A DNA stretch of 7,960 bases from Chloroflexota bacterium. GTDB taxonomy: Bacteria; Chloroflexota; Limnocylindria; Limnocylindrales; CSP1-4. The position numbers and the translations under genes were made by a program. A model generated the notes under the pieces. The model did no database searches and was not told the origin of the DNA. It saw only the letters and a program-made list of their open reading frames with translations. Positions 1 to 6,769 of this stretch are shown here, piece by piece (position 1 is the first letter of the stretch; each line of letters begins with the position of its first letter). The DNA is taken from the NCBI GenBank assembly GCA_021812735.1, contig JAKAMV010000446.1, positions 1 to 7,960 of the forward strand, given 5' to 3'.

Positions 1-281
1 CCGGCGGCCTGGTGGGGATCGGCTTCTGGGACGTCGCGTCGGGCGGCAAGGAACCCGAGTGGATCGCCCGCAGCATCGCGTACACGGTCGAGCGCATCGG
101 CGCCGAGCACGTCGCGCTGGGCTCCGACTGGGATGGTGCCGTCGAGGTGCCGTTCGACGCGGCGCACGTCGCGGTCCTCACCGACCAGCTGCTCCGGGTG
201 GGCCTCGACGAGGCGTCCATCCGCCTGGTGATGGGCGAGAACGCCCTCCGCCTGCTGGGGGCCGCGCTGCCTGCGGCCTGA
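1..281 (+). CDS. Membrane dipeptidase-like (peptidase family M19), C-terminal fragment
   Basis: The gene enters from the left edge; the reading frame begins at base 3 and ends with TGA at 279-281, leaving 92 residues. Visible features are a GGLVGIGFW strand near the fragment start, the GSDWDG motif (residues 40-45; GSDFDG in renal-dipeptidase relatives) and a C-terminal GENALRLL segment like the G(E/G)NxLR end of M19 enzymes. Family members are zinc TIM-barrel hydrolases that cleave dipeptides, some with D-residues or beta-lactam rings. The zinc ligands of the N-terminal and central barrel lie outside the window, so activity cannot be judged. The gene converges on plsY with no intergenic base. 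The family call is fairly secure; the substrate is unknown. Confidence 0.85.
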   Translation, partial: GGLVGIGFWDVASGGKEPEWIARSIAYTVERIGAEHVALGSDWDGAVEVPFDAAHVAVLTDQLLRVGLDEASIRLVMGENALRLLGAALPAA

Positions 282-287
282 TCAGGC
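276..287. repeat. 12-base perfect palindrome over two abutting convergent stop codons
   Basis: GCCTGATCAGGC is its own reverse complement. Its centre TGATCA consists of the dipeptidase stop TGA (279-281) and, on the other strand, the plsY stop TGA (284-282). There is no room for a separate terminator between the genes. With no loop and no T tract this is probably not a classical terminator hairpin. It may be chance. Confidence 0.6.
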
Positions 288-920
288 GGATGGCGGCGGG
301 CTCGTCGGGGTCCCGATCTTGCGCTCGGTCCCGGCCAGCAGGCGCGCGATGTTGTCGTGGTGGAACGCGAAGATCAGGAGCGGCCCCCCCACGGCATAGG
401 CGTACAGCCACGGGTCGAGCGGCATGAGCGCCGTGGCGGCCGCCAGCAGCACCCCCGCGGTCGCCGTGCCGACCAGCGAGCCGAGCGACGAGTACCTCGA
501 GATGAGGATCACGCCCGCGAACAGCGGGATGATCACGATGGCGACCCACCACTGGAGCACCAGGAGCGCGCCCCACGACGGCGCCACGCCCCGCCCGCCG
601 TGGAACCCCATGAAGATCGAACGGCTGTGGCCGATGACCGCGCCCATGGCCGCGAAGACCGCGAGGCCGGCGCCGCCGCCGACGGCGAACGCGATGAGCA
701 CCGCCGCCGAGCCCTTGGACGCGTCGAGGAGTCCCGACAGCAGCGCCCAGCGCGGGCCGAGCGCCCGCATCGTGTTGGAGCCGCCGGTCCTCCCGCTGCC
801 GATGGTGCGCGGATCGGGTCCGCCCGCCACGCGCGCGAGGATCACCCCCCACGGGATGCCGCCGATCACGAAGCTGACGGCGATGACGATGACGTCGCGG
901 AGGAGGGAGGGGGCGTCCAC
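282..920 (-). CDS. plsY: Acyl-phosphate:glycerol-3-phosphate acyltransferase PlsY
   Basis: PlsY is an integral membrane enzyme that moves the acyl chain of an acyl phosphate onto sn-glycerol 3-phosphate, giving lysophosphatidic acid, the first step of phospholipid synthesis. The 212-residue product has the usual family length and several hydrophobic spans. All three family motifs are visible: GSGRTGGSNTMRALG (residues 41-55), GHSRSIFMGFHGGRGVA (97-113) and HHDNIARLLAGTE (187-199). In motif 1 an Arg (R44) replaces the Asn usual in GSGNxGATN. The frame stays open upstream to 1202, but those residues are Arg/Pro-rich and lie inside panE, so I chose GTG at 920-918. This start keeps the first membrane span, has no Shine-Dalgarno, and has a good -10 hexamer 8 bases upstream, suggesting a leaderless transcript. 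It is the last gene after glpK and panE, 31 bases behind panE. Confidence 0.9.
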   Translation of the reverse strand: MDAPSLLRDVIVIAVSFVIGGIPWGVILARVAGGPDPRTIGSGRTGGSNTMRALGPRWALLSGLLDASKGSAAVLIAFAVGGGAGLAVFAAMGAVIGHSRSIFMGFHGGRGVAPSWGALLVLQWWVAIVIIPLFAGVILISRYSSLGSLVGTATAGVLLAAATALMPLDPWLYAYAVGGPLLIFAFHHDNIARLLAGTERKIGTPTSPPPSA

Positions 921-928
921 GAGGCCCG

Positions 929-934
929 AGTATA
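929..934 (-). promoter_or_regulatory. Candidate -10 hexamer for a leaderless plsY transcript
   Basis: On the minus strand TATACT (5/6 of TATAAT) lies in the 31-base panE-plsY gap, 8 bases before the GTG start of plsY. A transcript starting about 7 to 8 bases after the hexamer would begin at or next to the start codon. A TGAC-containing -35-like segment lies about 15 bases upstream, which is short spacing and weak. It would give plsY expression independent of glpK. Confidence 0.5.
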
Positions 935-951
935 CGTTCGCGGGCCCGGCG

Positions 952-2037
952 TCACGCTCCGGGCGCCCACCCCACAGCCGCATCGCGCAGGGCGCCCGGC
1001 CTGGCGCGCCACCGGGCGCCGGCAGCCGGATCGCGGGCCGCCTCCTCCACGAGCGCGGCCAGCGCCGCGTTGACCGGCGTCGGGATCCCGAGCCGCTCGC
1101 CGGCCCCCGCGACGGCGCCGTTGAGCCACGGCGCCTCCGTCGGGCTCGCCCCGCCGCCACGGAGGCGGAGGAGCAGGGAGGGGGCCTTGCCGCCGCGCGC
1201 ACGGTCGATCGCCATGGAGAGGATGGGCCGGGCGACGATGCCCGGGAACCGGAGCCCGAACAGCAGCGCCCCGACCTGCCCGCCGGGCAGGGCGACCACG
1301 CGCAGGCCCTGGGCCCGCATGACGGCCACGGCTTCCCGGAGCTGACGGCGCTCGAGGTCGAACCCGGCCGGGTCGGCCCAGACGGCGCCTGCGCCCATGT
1401 CGAGCAGACCGCTCGAGGCGTTGGCGACGAGGTTCGCCAGCAGCTTGGACCACTTCATCGCCGCCGCGTCCGGGCAGTGGACCGTGGGCAGCCCGCCGTC
1501 CGCGAAGGCGTCCGCCAGTTCGTGGCGGAGATCGGCCGTGTCGCCGCGCACCGGGGCGATGCCGAGCCCGCCCGCGCGGCGCCGGGCCACGCCCTCGGCC
1601 GTCGGCTCGACCGCGGTGGTGAGCGAGAGCGCGATCAGCGGCGACGTCCGGGCGGCGGCGGCGACGTCCTCGGCGCCGACGCCGTTCTGCACCGTGGCGA
1701 GCGGGGCGTCGGGCCAGCTCGCGGCCGTCTCGAGCGCCCCTCCCAGGTCGTACATCTTCACCGCGAGGATCACGATGTCGGGCTCGCCGGGGACCGCGTC
1801 GGGCGAGTCGGCGCGGCGGACGGGCACCACGACGCGTCGGCGCCCCGGCCCCTCGACCACGAGTGGCGCCTTCGCCGCGCCGCCGCCGGACCGCCGTCCC
1901 AGCAGCGTCACGTCCCACCCCGCCGCCTCCAGTGTCGCGCTCAGGAAGGAGCCGACCGGGCCGCCGCCGACGACCGCGGCCACGCGGGGCGTCACGGCCT
2001 CCCGCGCCGCGTGGGCGCCGGAGCCTCCCGCGCTCAC
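952..2037 (-). CDS. panE: Ketopantoate reductase-family protein (PanE/ApbA)
   Basis: The family reduces 2-dehydropantoate to pantoate with NADPH in the pantothenate/CoA pathway. From GTG at 2037 the product is 361 residues. It has an N-terminal Rossmann fold with GGGPVG (24-29), the AVKMYD segment with K94, VQNG (117-119), and the C-terminal helical domain with [12 protein letters not shown] (catalytic-type Lys 198, Asn 202 and 206), TEAPWLNG (300-307) and GIPTPVN (317-323). All key positions appear present. The chosen start overlaps the glpK stop by four bases (GTGA), with GGAG 5 to 6 bases upstream in the end of glpK, so translation is probably coupled. GTG codons at 1995 or 1983 would remove a non-conserved leader of 14 to 18 residues. 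At over 340 residues it is longer than the roughly 300 of E. coli PanE. Family members with other 2-oxoacid substrates exist, so pantoate synthesis is likely but unproven. Confidence 0.82.
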   Translation of the reverse strand: MSAGGSGAHAAREAVTPRVAAVVGGGPVGSFLSATLEAAGWDVTLLGRRSGGGAAKAPLVVEGPGRRRVVVPVRRADSPDAVPGEPDIVILAVKMYDLGGALETAASWPDAPLATVQNGVGAEDVAAAARTSPLIALSLTTAVEPTAEGVARRRAGGLGIAPVRGDTADLRHELADAFADGGLPTVHCPDAAAMKWSKLLANLVANASSGLLDMGAGAVWADPAGFDLERRQLREAVAVMRAQGLRVVALPGGQVGALLFGLRFPGIVARPILSMAIDRARGGKAPSLLLRLRGGGASPTEAPWLNGAVAGAGERLGIPTPVNAALAALVEEAARDPAAGARWRARPGALRDAAVGWAPGA

Positions 2038-3536
2038 GCCTGCTCCACCCACCCGAACGTGCGGGTCACGGCCTTCTTCCACGATGCGAACTCGCGTTCT
2101 CGACGGAGCGCGTCCATCGCGGGCTCCCAGCGGCCGCCCTCCTGCCAGTTGGCGCGCAGGTCCTCCTTGTCCCGCCAGTAGCCGACCGCCAGGCCCGCCG
2201 CGTAGGCCGCGCCGAGCGCGGTCGTCTCGGCCACCATCGGCCGGATGACCGGCACGTTCACGACGTCAGCCTGGAACTGCATCAGGAGCTCGTTGCCCAC
2301 CATGCCGCCGTCGACCTTGAGCGCGGAGAGCGGGACGCCAGAGTCGGCGTCCATCGCGTCGAGGACCTCGCGCGTCTGCCAGGCAACCGCCTCGAGGGCG
2401 GCCCGGGCGATGTGGCCCCTGTTCGCGAAGCGCGTGAGCCCGGCGATGACGCCGCGCGCGTCCGAGCGCCAGTAGGGAGCGAACAGCCCGGAGAACGCGG
2501 GCACGATGTACACGCCGCCGTTGTCGTCGACCGTCCTGGCCAGCGCCTCGACCTCGGCCGCCGAGCCGATCATCCCGAGGTTGTCGCGCAGCCACTGGAC
2601 CAGCGCCCCGGCGATCGCGATGGATCCCTCGAGCGCGTAGACGGCCGGCTGGTCGCCGATCCGATATGCCACGGTGGTGATCAGGCCGCGCTCCGAGGCG
2701 ACGATGCGCTCGCCGGTGTTGAGCAGCATGAAGCAGCCGGTGCCATAGGTGTTCTTCGCCTCGCCGACCGCGAAGCACGTCTGGCCGAAGAGCGCCGCCT
2801 GCTGGTCGCCCAGGGCGCCCGCGATCGGCACCCCGGCCAGGTCGCCCACGCCCGTCCCGTACACCTCGGACGAGGAGCGGATCCGCGGCAGCGCCTCGGA
2901 CGGGATGCCGATCGCGTCGAGCAGGCCCGGGTGCCAGTCGAGGGTCCCGAGGTCCATCAGCATCGTCCGCGAGGCGTTGGTCACGTCGGTCACGTGGACG
3001 CCGCCCCGGGGCCCGCCGGTGAGGTTCCAGATGCACCACGCGTCGACCGTGCCAAACGCGAGGCGGCCGTCGTCGAGCGCCGCCCGCACAGCGGGAACGT
3101 TGTCGAGCATCCAGCGCATCTTCGGCCCGGCGAAGTACGTCGCCAGCGGCAGGCCCGTCCGGGCCCTGAAGCGGTCGGGGCCGTCGGCGCCGCCGAGGTC
3201 AGCCACCAGCCGGTCGGTCCGCATGTCCTGCCACACGATCGCGTTGGCCAGCGGCTCGCCGGTGGTCCGGTCCCAGGCGACGGTCGTCTCGCGCTGGTTG
3301 GTGATGCCCACGGCGGCGAGGTCGGCCGCCGTGAGGCCACTGCTGGCGAGGGCGCCCCGCACCACCTCGGCCACCCGGTCGCGGATCTCCGCGGCATCGT
3401 GCTCCACCCAGCCCGCCTGCGGGTAGATCTGCCGGTGCTCGACCTGATGGCGCGCGACTGGCTCGCCCGCGTGGTCGAAGATCATGAACCGCGTGCTCGT
3501 GGTGCCCTGGTCGAGGGCGCCGACGAACTTGGTCAT
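2034..3536 (-). CDS. glpK: Glycerol kinase
   Basis: It phosphorylates glycerol with ATP to sn-glycerol 3-phosphate in the cytoplasm. The 500-residue product matches the family length (E. coli about 502). Landmarks in order are the phosphate-binding loop [10 protein letters not shown] (7-16), GWVEHD (42-47), NQRET (80-84), FGGY signature 1 [12 protein letters not shown] (135-146), [10 protein letters not shown] (243-252, D244 the expected catalytic base), [10 protein letters not shown] (262-271), and [19 protein letters not shown] (406-424). The ATG at 3536 is preceded by GGGAG at 9 bases spacing. The frame runs open to 4205, but that part lies antisense to nothing conserved and inside the lipoprotein gene. 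The loop before the catalytic Asp is short and lacks the phosphorylatable His of many Bacillota enzymes, so HPr control is unlikely. It is the first gene of glpK-panE-plsY; its product is the PlsY acceptor. Confidence 0.97.
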   Translation of the reverse strand: MTKFVGALDQGTTSTRFMIFDHAGEPVARHQVEHRQIYPQAGWVEHDAAEIRDRVAEVVRGALASSGLTAADLAAVGITNQRETTVAWDRTTGEPLANAIVWQDMRTDRLVADLGGADGPDRFRARTGLPLATYFAGPKMRWMLDNVPAVRAALDDGRLAFGTVDAWCIWNLTGGPRGGVHVTDVTNASRTMLMDLGTLDWHPGLLDAIGIPSEALPRIRSSSEVYGTGVGDLAGVPIAGALGDQQAALFGQTCFAVGEAKNTYGTGCFMLLNTGERIVASERGLITTVAYRIGDQPAVYALEGSIAIAGALVQWLRDNLGMIGSAAEVEALARTVDDNGGVYIVPAFSGLFAPYWRSDARGVIAGLTRFANRGHIARAALEAVAWQTREVLDAMDADSGVPLSALKVDGGMVGNELLMQFQADVVNVPVIRPMVAETTALGAAYAAGLAVGYWRDKEDLRANWQEGGRWEPAMDALRREREFASWKKAVTRTFGWVEQA

Positions 3537-3570
3537 CGCATGCCGCTCCCGTGCGCTCGTCGCCGTCACG

Positions 3571-3576
3571 AGTATC
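3571..3576 (-). promoter_or_regulatory. Weak candidate -10 hexamer for glpK
   Basis: On the minus strand GATACT (4/6 of TATAAT) lies 34 bases before the glpK ATG in the 122-base gap after the lipoprotein gene. No convincing -35 is seen at the normal distance. A start here would give a leader of about 28 bases carrying the GGGAG ribosome site. The rest of the gap holds only a 10-base palindrome around GGAATTCC (3630-3639) and no T-tract terminator. Confidence 0.3.
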
Positions 3577-3658
3577 GCGCGTCGAGGCCAGTCGGCGCGG
3601 CCGAACGGGCAGCTGCGCGCGTAAGCGGCCGGAATTCCGTGGACGGTCCTTGCGGCTG

Positions 3659-4273
3659 CTAGCGCACGGTGAACTTGATCGTCGCAGCCTCTCCCGTCGG
3701 GACGAACACCACCGTCGCTCGGTAGCTTCCAATGGCGAAGGTCCCACGCGAGGTGATCCTGAAGTCGCCCCAGCTGTTGGTCGGCCCGTACGCGAGGGTG
3801 ATCGGTCCGGCGGTCCGCACCCCGTTGGCATCGACGGTGCACGTGACGGGTCCGGCCAGTCCGGGTCGGAGGGCGAAGACGACGAACATGGCTGGCGCCC
3901 TGGACGCGTAGCCCGAGACGAACGTGGTCGCGTCGGGTGCCGCCGAGGCCGGATTGGCTGCGGAGGCCATCCTCACCAGCGTGAAGGCGCTGCTCGGCGC
4001 TGGAGTGACGGCCGCAGGCGCTGGTGTGACCGCCGCTCCGCCGGCGGTCGACGAAGACGATGGCACGTCGGCCAGAGACGCTGACGCGACCGTGGCGAGC
4101 GTTGACGGGACAGGCCTGGTGACGGCGCTCGAAGACCGATCTGCGTGGCTGACAGGGGGGTGCGCTGCAGAGCAGGATGCCAGCAGGATCGCGAGCGCCG
4201 TCCAAGCGGCGCCGATCCCCAGCACGGTGCGGCGGCGCCGAGGGTTCGTGGGACGGGGTGAGAGCGTGCCCAT
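3659..4273 (-). CDS. Predicted lipoprotein with Ser/Thr/Ala/Pro-rich linker and C-terminal beta-rich domain
   Basis: I do not recognise a named family. The 204-residue product starts with a charged RRRR segment, a hydrophobic stretch (17-32) and the lipobox LASC with Cys 34, so it should be lipid-anchored outside the membrane. Residues 35-95 are low complexity (Ser, Thr, Ala, Pro, Val) and include two copies of AAVTPAP, likely an extended tether. Residues 96-204 are beta-rich and look like one compact extracytoplasmic domain with alternating hydrophobic strands, ending in [11 protein letters not shown] at 4273 was chosen because GAGG lies 7 bases upstream and it begins the signal peptide; the frame is open to 4411 without a better start. 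It lies 64 bases downstream of the 77-residue exported protein gene, behind a stem-loop, and 122 bases before glpK. Co-expression with the small protein is plausible. Function is unknown. Confidence 0.75.
   Translation of the reverse strand: MGTLSPRPTNPRRRRTVLGIGAAWTALAILLASCSAAHPPVSHADRSSSAVTRPVPSTLATVASASLADVPSSSSTAGGAAVTPAPAAVTPAPSSAFTLVRMASAANPASAAPDATTFVSGYASRAPAMFVVFALRPGLAGPVTCTVDANGVRTAGPITLAYGPTNSWGDFRITSRGTFAIGSYRATVVFVPTGEAATIKFTVR
3996..4037 (-). repeat. Imperfect 21-base tandem repeat in the lipoprotein linker
   Basis: Two adjacent 21-base units (3996-4016 and 4017-4037) agree at 18 of 21 positions and encode the repeated AAVTPAP peptide (residues 80-93 of the lipoprotein). The unit length is a multiple of three, so copy changes would only alter linker length. 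Confidence 0.75.
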
Positions 4274-4287
4274 CGGTTTGCCTCGTT

Positions 4288-4326
4288 GCCGGGGCACCGC
4301 CCGCGTTGCGGGCGGTTTGCCCCGGC
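4288..4326 (-). other. Strong intergenic stem-loop between the 77-residue gene and the lipoprotein gene
   Basis: Arms GCCGGGGCA (4288-4296) and TGCCCCGGC (4318-4326) form an outer 9-pair stem. CCGCCCGC (4297-4304) and GCGGGCGG (4308-4315) form an inner 8-pair stem with a 3-base loop. A 2-base bulge (4316-4317) separates the stems. It begins 11 bases after the small gene's stop. No T run follows on either strand, so it may be a U-less terminator, a partial attenuator, or an mRNA 3'-end protector setting the ratio of the two products. The structure is certain as sequence; the role is inference. Confidence 0.7.
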
Positions 4327-4337
4327 GGGCGAGCGTC

Positions 4338-4571
4338 CTACTCCTCGCCGTTGAACTGGTGGTCCACGTTCCCTGCCGGGTCCGCGTGCCCGCCGGGGCC
4401 GTCGGCCTCAACGCCGGTGGCCTCGGTCTCGGCGGCCGTTGCCTCCACGCCGGTCTCGGTGGAAGCCCCGGTCGGGCCGGCAGCCGAGACGACGCCGGTC
4501 CCCACGCCCATCAGCGCGAGCGAGCCGGCGAGGCCAAGGGCCGCGACGCGGCGACGACGATCAAGCTTCAT
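4338..4571 (-). CDS. Small exported acidic protein (77 aa), function unknown
   Basis: The product has a clear export signal: basic MKLDRRRR, a hydrophobic core (about 9-28) and a VSAA cleavage region near residues 28-31, with no lipobox. The mature part of about 46 residues has ten Asp/Glu and no Lys or Arg. A low-complexity Thr/Glu/Ala part repeats TGVEA (40-44 and 52-56). It is followed by a distinctive tail DGPGGHADPAGNVDHQFNGEE (57-77) with two His. The tail looks designed rather than random, and from memory (unchecked) similar tails occur on small secreted proteins of high-GC bacteria. ATG at 4571 has AGGAG 7 bases upstream. It lies 153 bases behind the sensor kinase gene, with response-regulator-like direct repeats in the gap, so it may be a target of that system. 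Metal binding by the acidic/His tail is possible but not shown. Confidence 0.8.
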   Translation of the reverse strand: MKLDRRRRVAALGLAGSLALMGVGTGVVSAAGPTGASTETGVEATAAETEATGVEADGPGGHADPAGNVDHQFNGEE

Positions 4572-4618
4572 GATGCTGCTCCTGTGGCTGCCTCGGCTGG
4601 GTGTCGAGGCGTGCCGTC

Positions 4619-4651
4619 AGCCTATGGAGGGGCCCGTGAACCCTCGGTAAA
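4619..4651 (-). promoter_or_regulatory. Candidate activated promoter of the 77-residue gene: direct repeat plus -10
   Basis: On the minus strand TTTACC and TTCACG half-sites (starting at 4651 and 4640) have an 11-base period. Twelve bases after the second TTCA comes TAGGCT (4624-4619), a TAnnnT -10 hexamer. There is no standard -35; the repeat occupies its place, as at PhoB-type activated promoters. The half-sites resemble those before the response regulator gene. Confidence 0.45.
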
Positions 4652-4668
4652 GGCGCGGGCTGGCGGGA

Positions 4669-4683
4669 TTCATCGGCCCTTCA
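4669..4683 (+). promoter_or_regulatory. Second TTCA direct repeat in the kinase / small-gene gap
   Basis: On the plus strand TTCATC (from 4669) and TTCACA (from 4680) are spaced exactly 11 bases. The first half-site context GATTCATCGG closely matches GATTCATCCG upstream of the response regulator gene. It faces the repeat at 4637-4651 and could be an upstream accessory site. It overlaps an inverted repeat (4672-4698), so a structural explanation is also possible. Confidence 0.35.
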
Positions 4684-4698
4684 CAGAGTGCGGCCGAT
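4672..4698. repeat. Inverted repeat behind the sensor kinase gene
   Basis: ATCGGCC (4672-4678) and GGCCGAT (4692-4698) are perfect 7-base arms around a 13-base loop, starting 26 bases after the kinase stop. It could form a weak hairpin at the end of the kinase mRNA. No T tract follows, so termination is doubtful. Confidence 0.4.
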
Positions 4699-4724
4699 CC
4701 GCATCCCCGCGGCCCCTGGTCCGG

Positions 4725-6068
4725 TCAGAGGGGCAGCCTGATCGAGAACCGGGCCCCGCCGCCTTCCCTGGCCTCGAATCCGAGCGTGCCGTGGTGGGCG
4801 CGGACGGCCGCCGCCGCCGTCGCCAGGCCGAGCCCGGCGCCTGGACCTACCGCGTTGGAGCCGCGGCGGAACGGCTCGAAACGCCCGGCGGCAACGTCTT
4901 CTGGGAGGCCCGGCCCGCGATCCAGGACTTCGATTGACAGCTGTGCTGGCGCTCCGCCCGGCGTCTCGGGATCGGCGACATCCAACGTTGCGACGACCTC
5001 GACGGTCCCTCGCGCTGGGCCGTACGTGATCGCGTTCACCACGAGGTTCGACAGCGCCTGCTCGAGCCGGACCCGGTCCACGCGGACGATGACGTCGGGG
5101 GCGGTCGCGACGATATGGACCCCGCGCTCGCGGGCCAGCGGATCGATGCGCCGGACGACCGACTCCACCAGTCGCGCGGTGCTCACCTCCGCGCGCACGA
5201 GTTCGCGACCGCCCGTGTCCGCGGCCGCGAGGTCGAGCAGGGCACTCGCGAGCTCGCCAAGCCGAATCGTGTCGCCATACGCCGCCAGGACCGCCTCTCG
5301 CAGCTCTCGGTCGGTCGTTCGCGCATCTTGGGCCAGCTCGAGCTCGGCCCGGAGCGCCGCGATCGGTGAACGCAGATCGTGCGAGGCAGCGGCGACGAAT
5401 GCCCGCTGCCGCTGGACTGCCTGCGACACCCGCTCCAGCATCTCGTTGAGGGTTGTCGCGAGCGCCCACAGCTCGTCGTGGTGGCGCGGCACGGGGAGTC
5501 GCCGCTCGATGTCAACGGCGCCGATCTGCCTCGCCTCGGCCGTGATCAGGGCAACAGGGCGAAGCGCACGCTTGGCGAGCCACCAGCCGCCGCCCAGCGA
5601 GCCGAGCGCTGTGAGGGCGCCGACGGCGATGAGCGACTGGGTCAGGCGCGCCACCGTCGCGTCGATCGAGGCCAGGCTGCTGCCAGCGACGACCGTTCCG
5701 CCACCTTGGCTGGCGACCGCATAGACCGCATAGGTCGTCCCCCGAAGCGAGACGTCGCGAGCCCCGGTCAGGGAGGCAGGCAGAGCGAGGCCCGACGGTG
5801 CCCCAGACGTCGCGTCGACGAGGGCGCCGCCTGAGTCGAAGATCGCCACGAACACGCCCGGCGGGCCGGAGGCGTTTCCCTCCTGCAGCCCGGACTGCCC
5901 GTTGTTCTCGAGGCTGGTAGCGACGGAGACCGCGCGAGTCTGGAGGGTCTCGTCGAGCGATGCGCGAAGCGCGGCGCCGAACTGCCACCAGACAAGGACC
6001 GCGACGAGGCCGACCGTGAGCGCGATCGCGGCCAGGTAGTTGAGGGCGAGTCGCAGGCGGACGGTCAC
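4725..6068 (-). CDS. Sensor histidine kinase of a two-component system
   Basis: The 447-residue membrane kinase should autophosphorylate and pass phosphate to the adjacent regulator. Order of parts: membrane span 1 (about 8-28), an extracytoplasmic sensor of about 115 residues with alternating beta-like segments, membrane span 2 (about 145-168), a HAMP linker (about 166-218), and the DHp helix with the H-box SHDLRSP (His 230; Asp where Glu is commoner). The ATPase domain follows with the N-box NLVVNAITYG (341-350), G1 LDRGPGLPED (382-391), F-box FEPFRRG (397-403) and G2 GAGLGLA (410-416). All catalytic boxes are intact. The GTG start at 6068 overlaps the regulator's stop by four bases (GTGA) with no clear Shine-Dalgarno, so translation is probably coupled. 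The signal cannot be read from the sequence; the stimulus is presumably extracytoplasmic. Confidence 0.95.
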   Translation of the reverse strand: MTVRLRLALNYLAAIALTVGLVAVLVWWQFGAALRASLDETLQTRAVSVATSLENNGQSGLQEGNASGPPGVFVAIFDSGGALVDATSGAPSGLALPASLTGARDVSLRGTTYAVYAVASQGGGTVVAGSSLASIDATVARLTQSLIAVGALTALGSLGGGWWLAKRALRPVALITAEARQIGAVDIERRLPVPRHHDELWALATTLNEMLERVSQAVQRQRAFVAAASHDLRSPIAALRAELELAQDARTTDRELREAVLAAYGDTIRLGELASALLDLAAADTGGRELVRAEVSTARLVESVVRRIDPLARERGVHIVATAPDVIVRVDRVRLEQALSNLVVNAITYGPARGTVEVVATLDVADPETPGGAPAQLSIEVLDRGPGLPEDVAAGRFEPFRRGSNAVGPGAGLGLATAAAAVRAHHGTLGFEAREGGGARFSIRLPL

Positions 6069-6769
6069 GAGCGCCGACCGTCTTGGCGGGCAGCGGGGGG
6101 TTGGCTGCGGAGGACGTACCCGACGCCGCGGATCGTCTCGATCCTCGGCGCACGGCGGTCGCGGTCGAGATGGACGCGCAGGGCCCTCACATACACGTCG
6201 ACGATGCGCGGGTTTCCGTCAAACGCCCAGTCCCAGACCTCGTCGATGATCCTCCCGCGAGTCAGCACCTCGTCCTCATGGCGCAGGAAGTACTCGAGCA
6301 GGGCGAATTCGCGGCCGACTAGGTTGACCTCTCGGTCACGCACCGTCACCTGTCTTGTCGCCGGGTCGAGCCGAACGTCGCCAGAGGCGAGCACGCTCGG
6401 GCGGGCGCTCACGCCGCGCCGGGCGAGCGCCCGTAGCCGGGCGAAGAGCTCGGCCATCGCGAACGGCTTGACGAGGTAGTCGTCGGCGCCGACGTCGAGC
6501 CCCCGGACGCGGTCATCGACCGCATCCCGAGCCGTGAGGAGCAGGACGGGGGTCCAGTTCCCCGCGGCGCGGAGCTCGCGGCACAGGCCGAACCCATCGC
6601 CGTCAGGGAGCATGACGTCGAGGACGAGGACGTCGTACGCGCACTCCGTCGCGTGCCAGCGGGCGTCCTCGATCGTGCTCGCCAAGTCAACGGCGTGGCC
6701 ATCGCGCCGGAGGCCACGGCCGATCAGCCCGGCCAGGCGGACGTCGTCCTCAACCAGCAGGGCCTTCAT
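6065..6769 (-). CDS. OmpR/PhoB-family response regulator
   Basis: The 234-residue DNA-binding regulator has a receiver domain (1-118) with the acidic pair in LLVEDD (4-9), phosphoacceptor Asp 51 in [12 protein letters not shown], Thr 79 in LLLTARD and Lys 101 in LVKPF. A winged-helix domain (about 125-228) includes [17 protein letters not shown], the recognition region [17 protein letters not shown], and the wing [12 protein letters not shown]. All phosphorelay residues are present. ATG at 6769 is the natural start. No Shine-Dalgarno precedes it, and TAGACT lies only 9 bases upstream, so the mRNA may be leaderless or nearly so. It is first in a two-gene unit with the kinase. The direct repeat just upstream suggests autoregulation. 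It is closest in style to the PhoB/MprA/PrrA type; a specific name is not justified. Confidence 0.96.
   Translation of the reverse strand: MKALLVEDDVRLAGLIGRGLRRDGHAVDLASTIEDARWHATECAYDVLVLDVMLPDGDGFGLCRELRAAGNWTPVLLLTARDAVDDRVRGLDVGADDYLVKPFAMAELFARLRALARRGVSARPSVLASGDVRLDPATRQVTVRDREVNLVGREFALLEYFLRHEDEVLTRGRIIDEVWDWAFDGNPRIVDVYVRALRVHLDRDRRAPRIETIRGVGYVLRSQPPAARQDGRRS

Noticed and set aside
921..1202. 94-residue N-terminal extension of plsY
   Set aside because: It lies within panE in another frame, is Arg/Pro/Ser-rich and would put a long basic tail before the first membrane span.
424..2181. 585-codon open frame on the plus strand across plsY and panE
   Set aside because: It is antisense to two well-recognised genes, and its translation is Arg/Ala/Pro-rich with no domain. 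GC-rich DNA commonly leaves such antisense frames open.
1863..3662. 599-codon plus-strand open frame antisense to glpK
   Set aside because: It is fully opposite a confident glycerol kinase. The repetitive RRR/PRP/VDR composition is typical of the antisense of high-GC3 codons, and there is no ribosome site.
3537..4205. Upstream extension of the glpK frame
   Set aside because: The ATG at 3536 has a ribosome site and matches the family N-terminus. The extension overlaps the lipoprotein gene in another frame and has no recognisable content.
4288..4326. Classical rho-independent terminator
   Set aside because: The stem is strong, but no T run follows on either strand, so I list it as a stem-loop of undecided role.
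3924..4937. 337-codon plus-strand frame across the lipoprotein, small protein and kinase end
   Set aside because: It crosses two intergenic gaps and three minus-strand genes that have proper signals. Its composition is low complexity.
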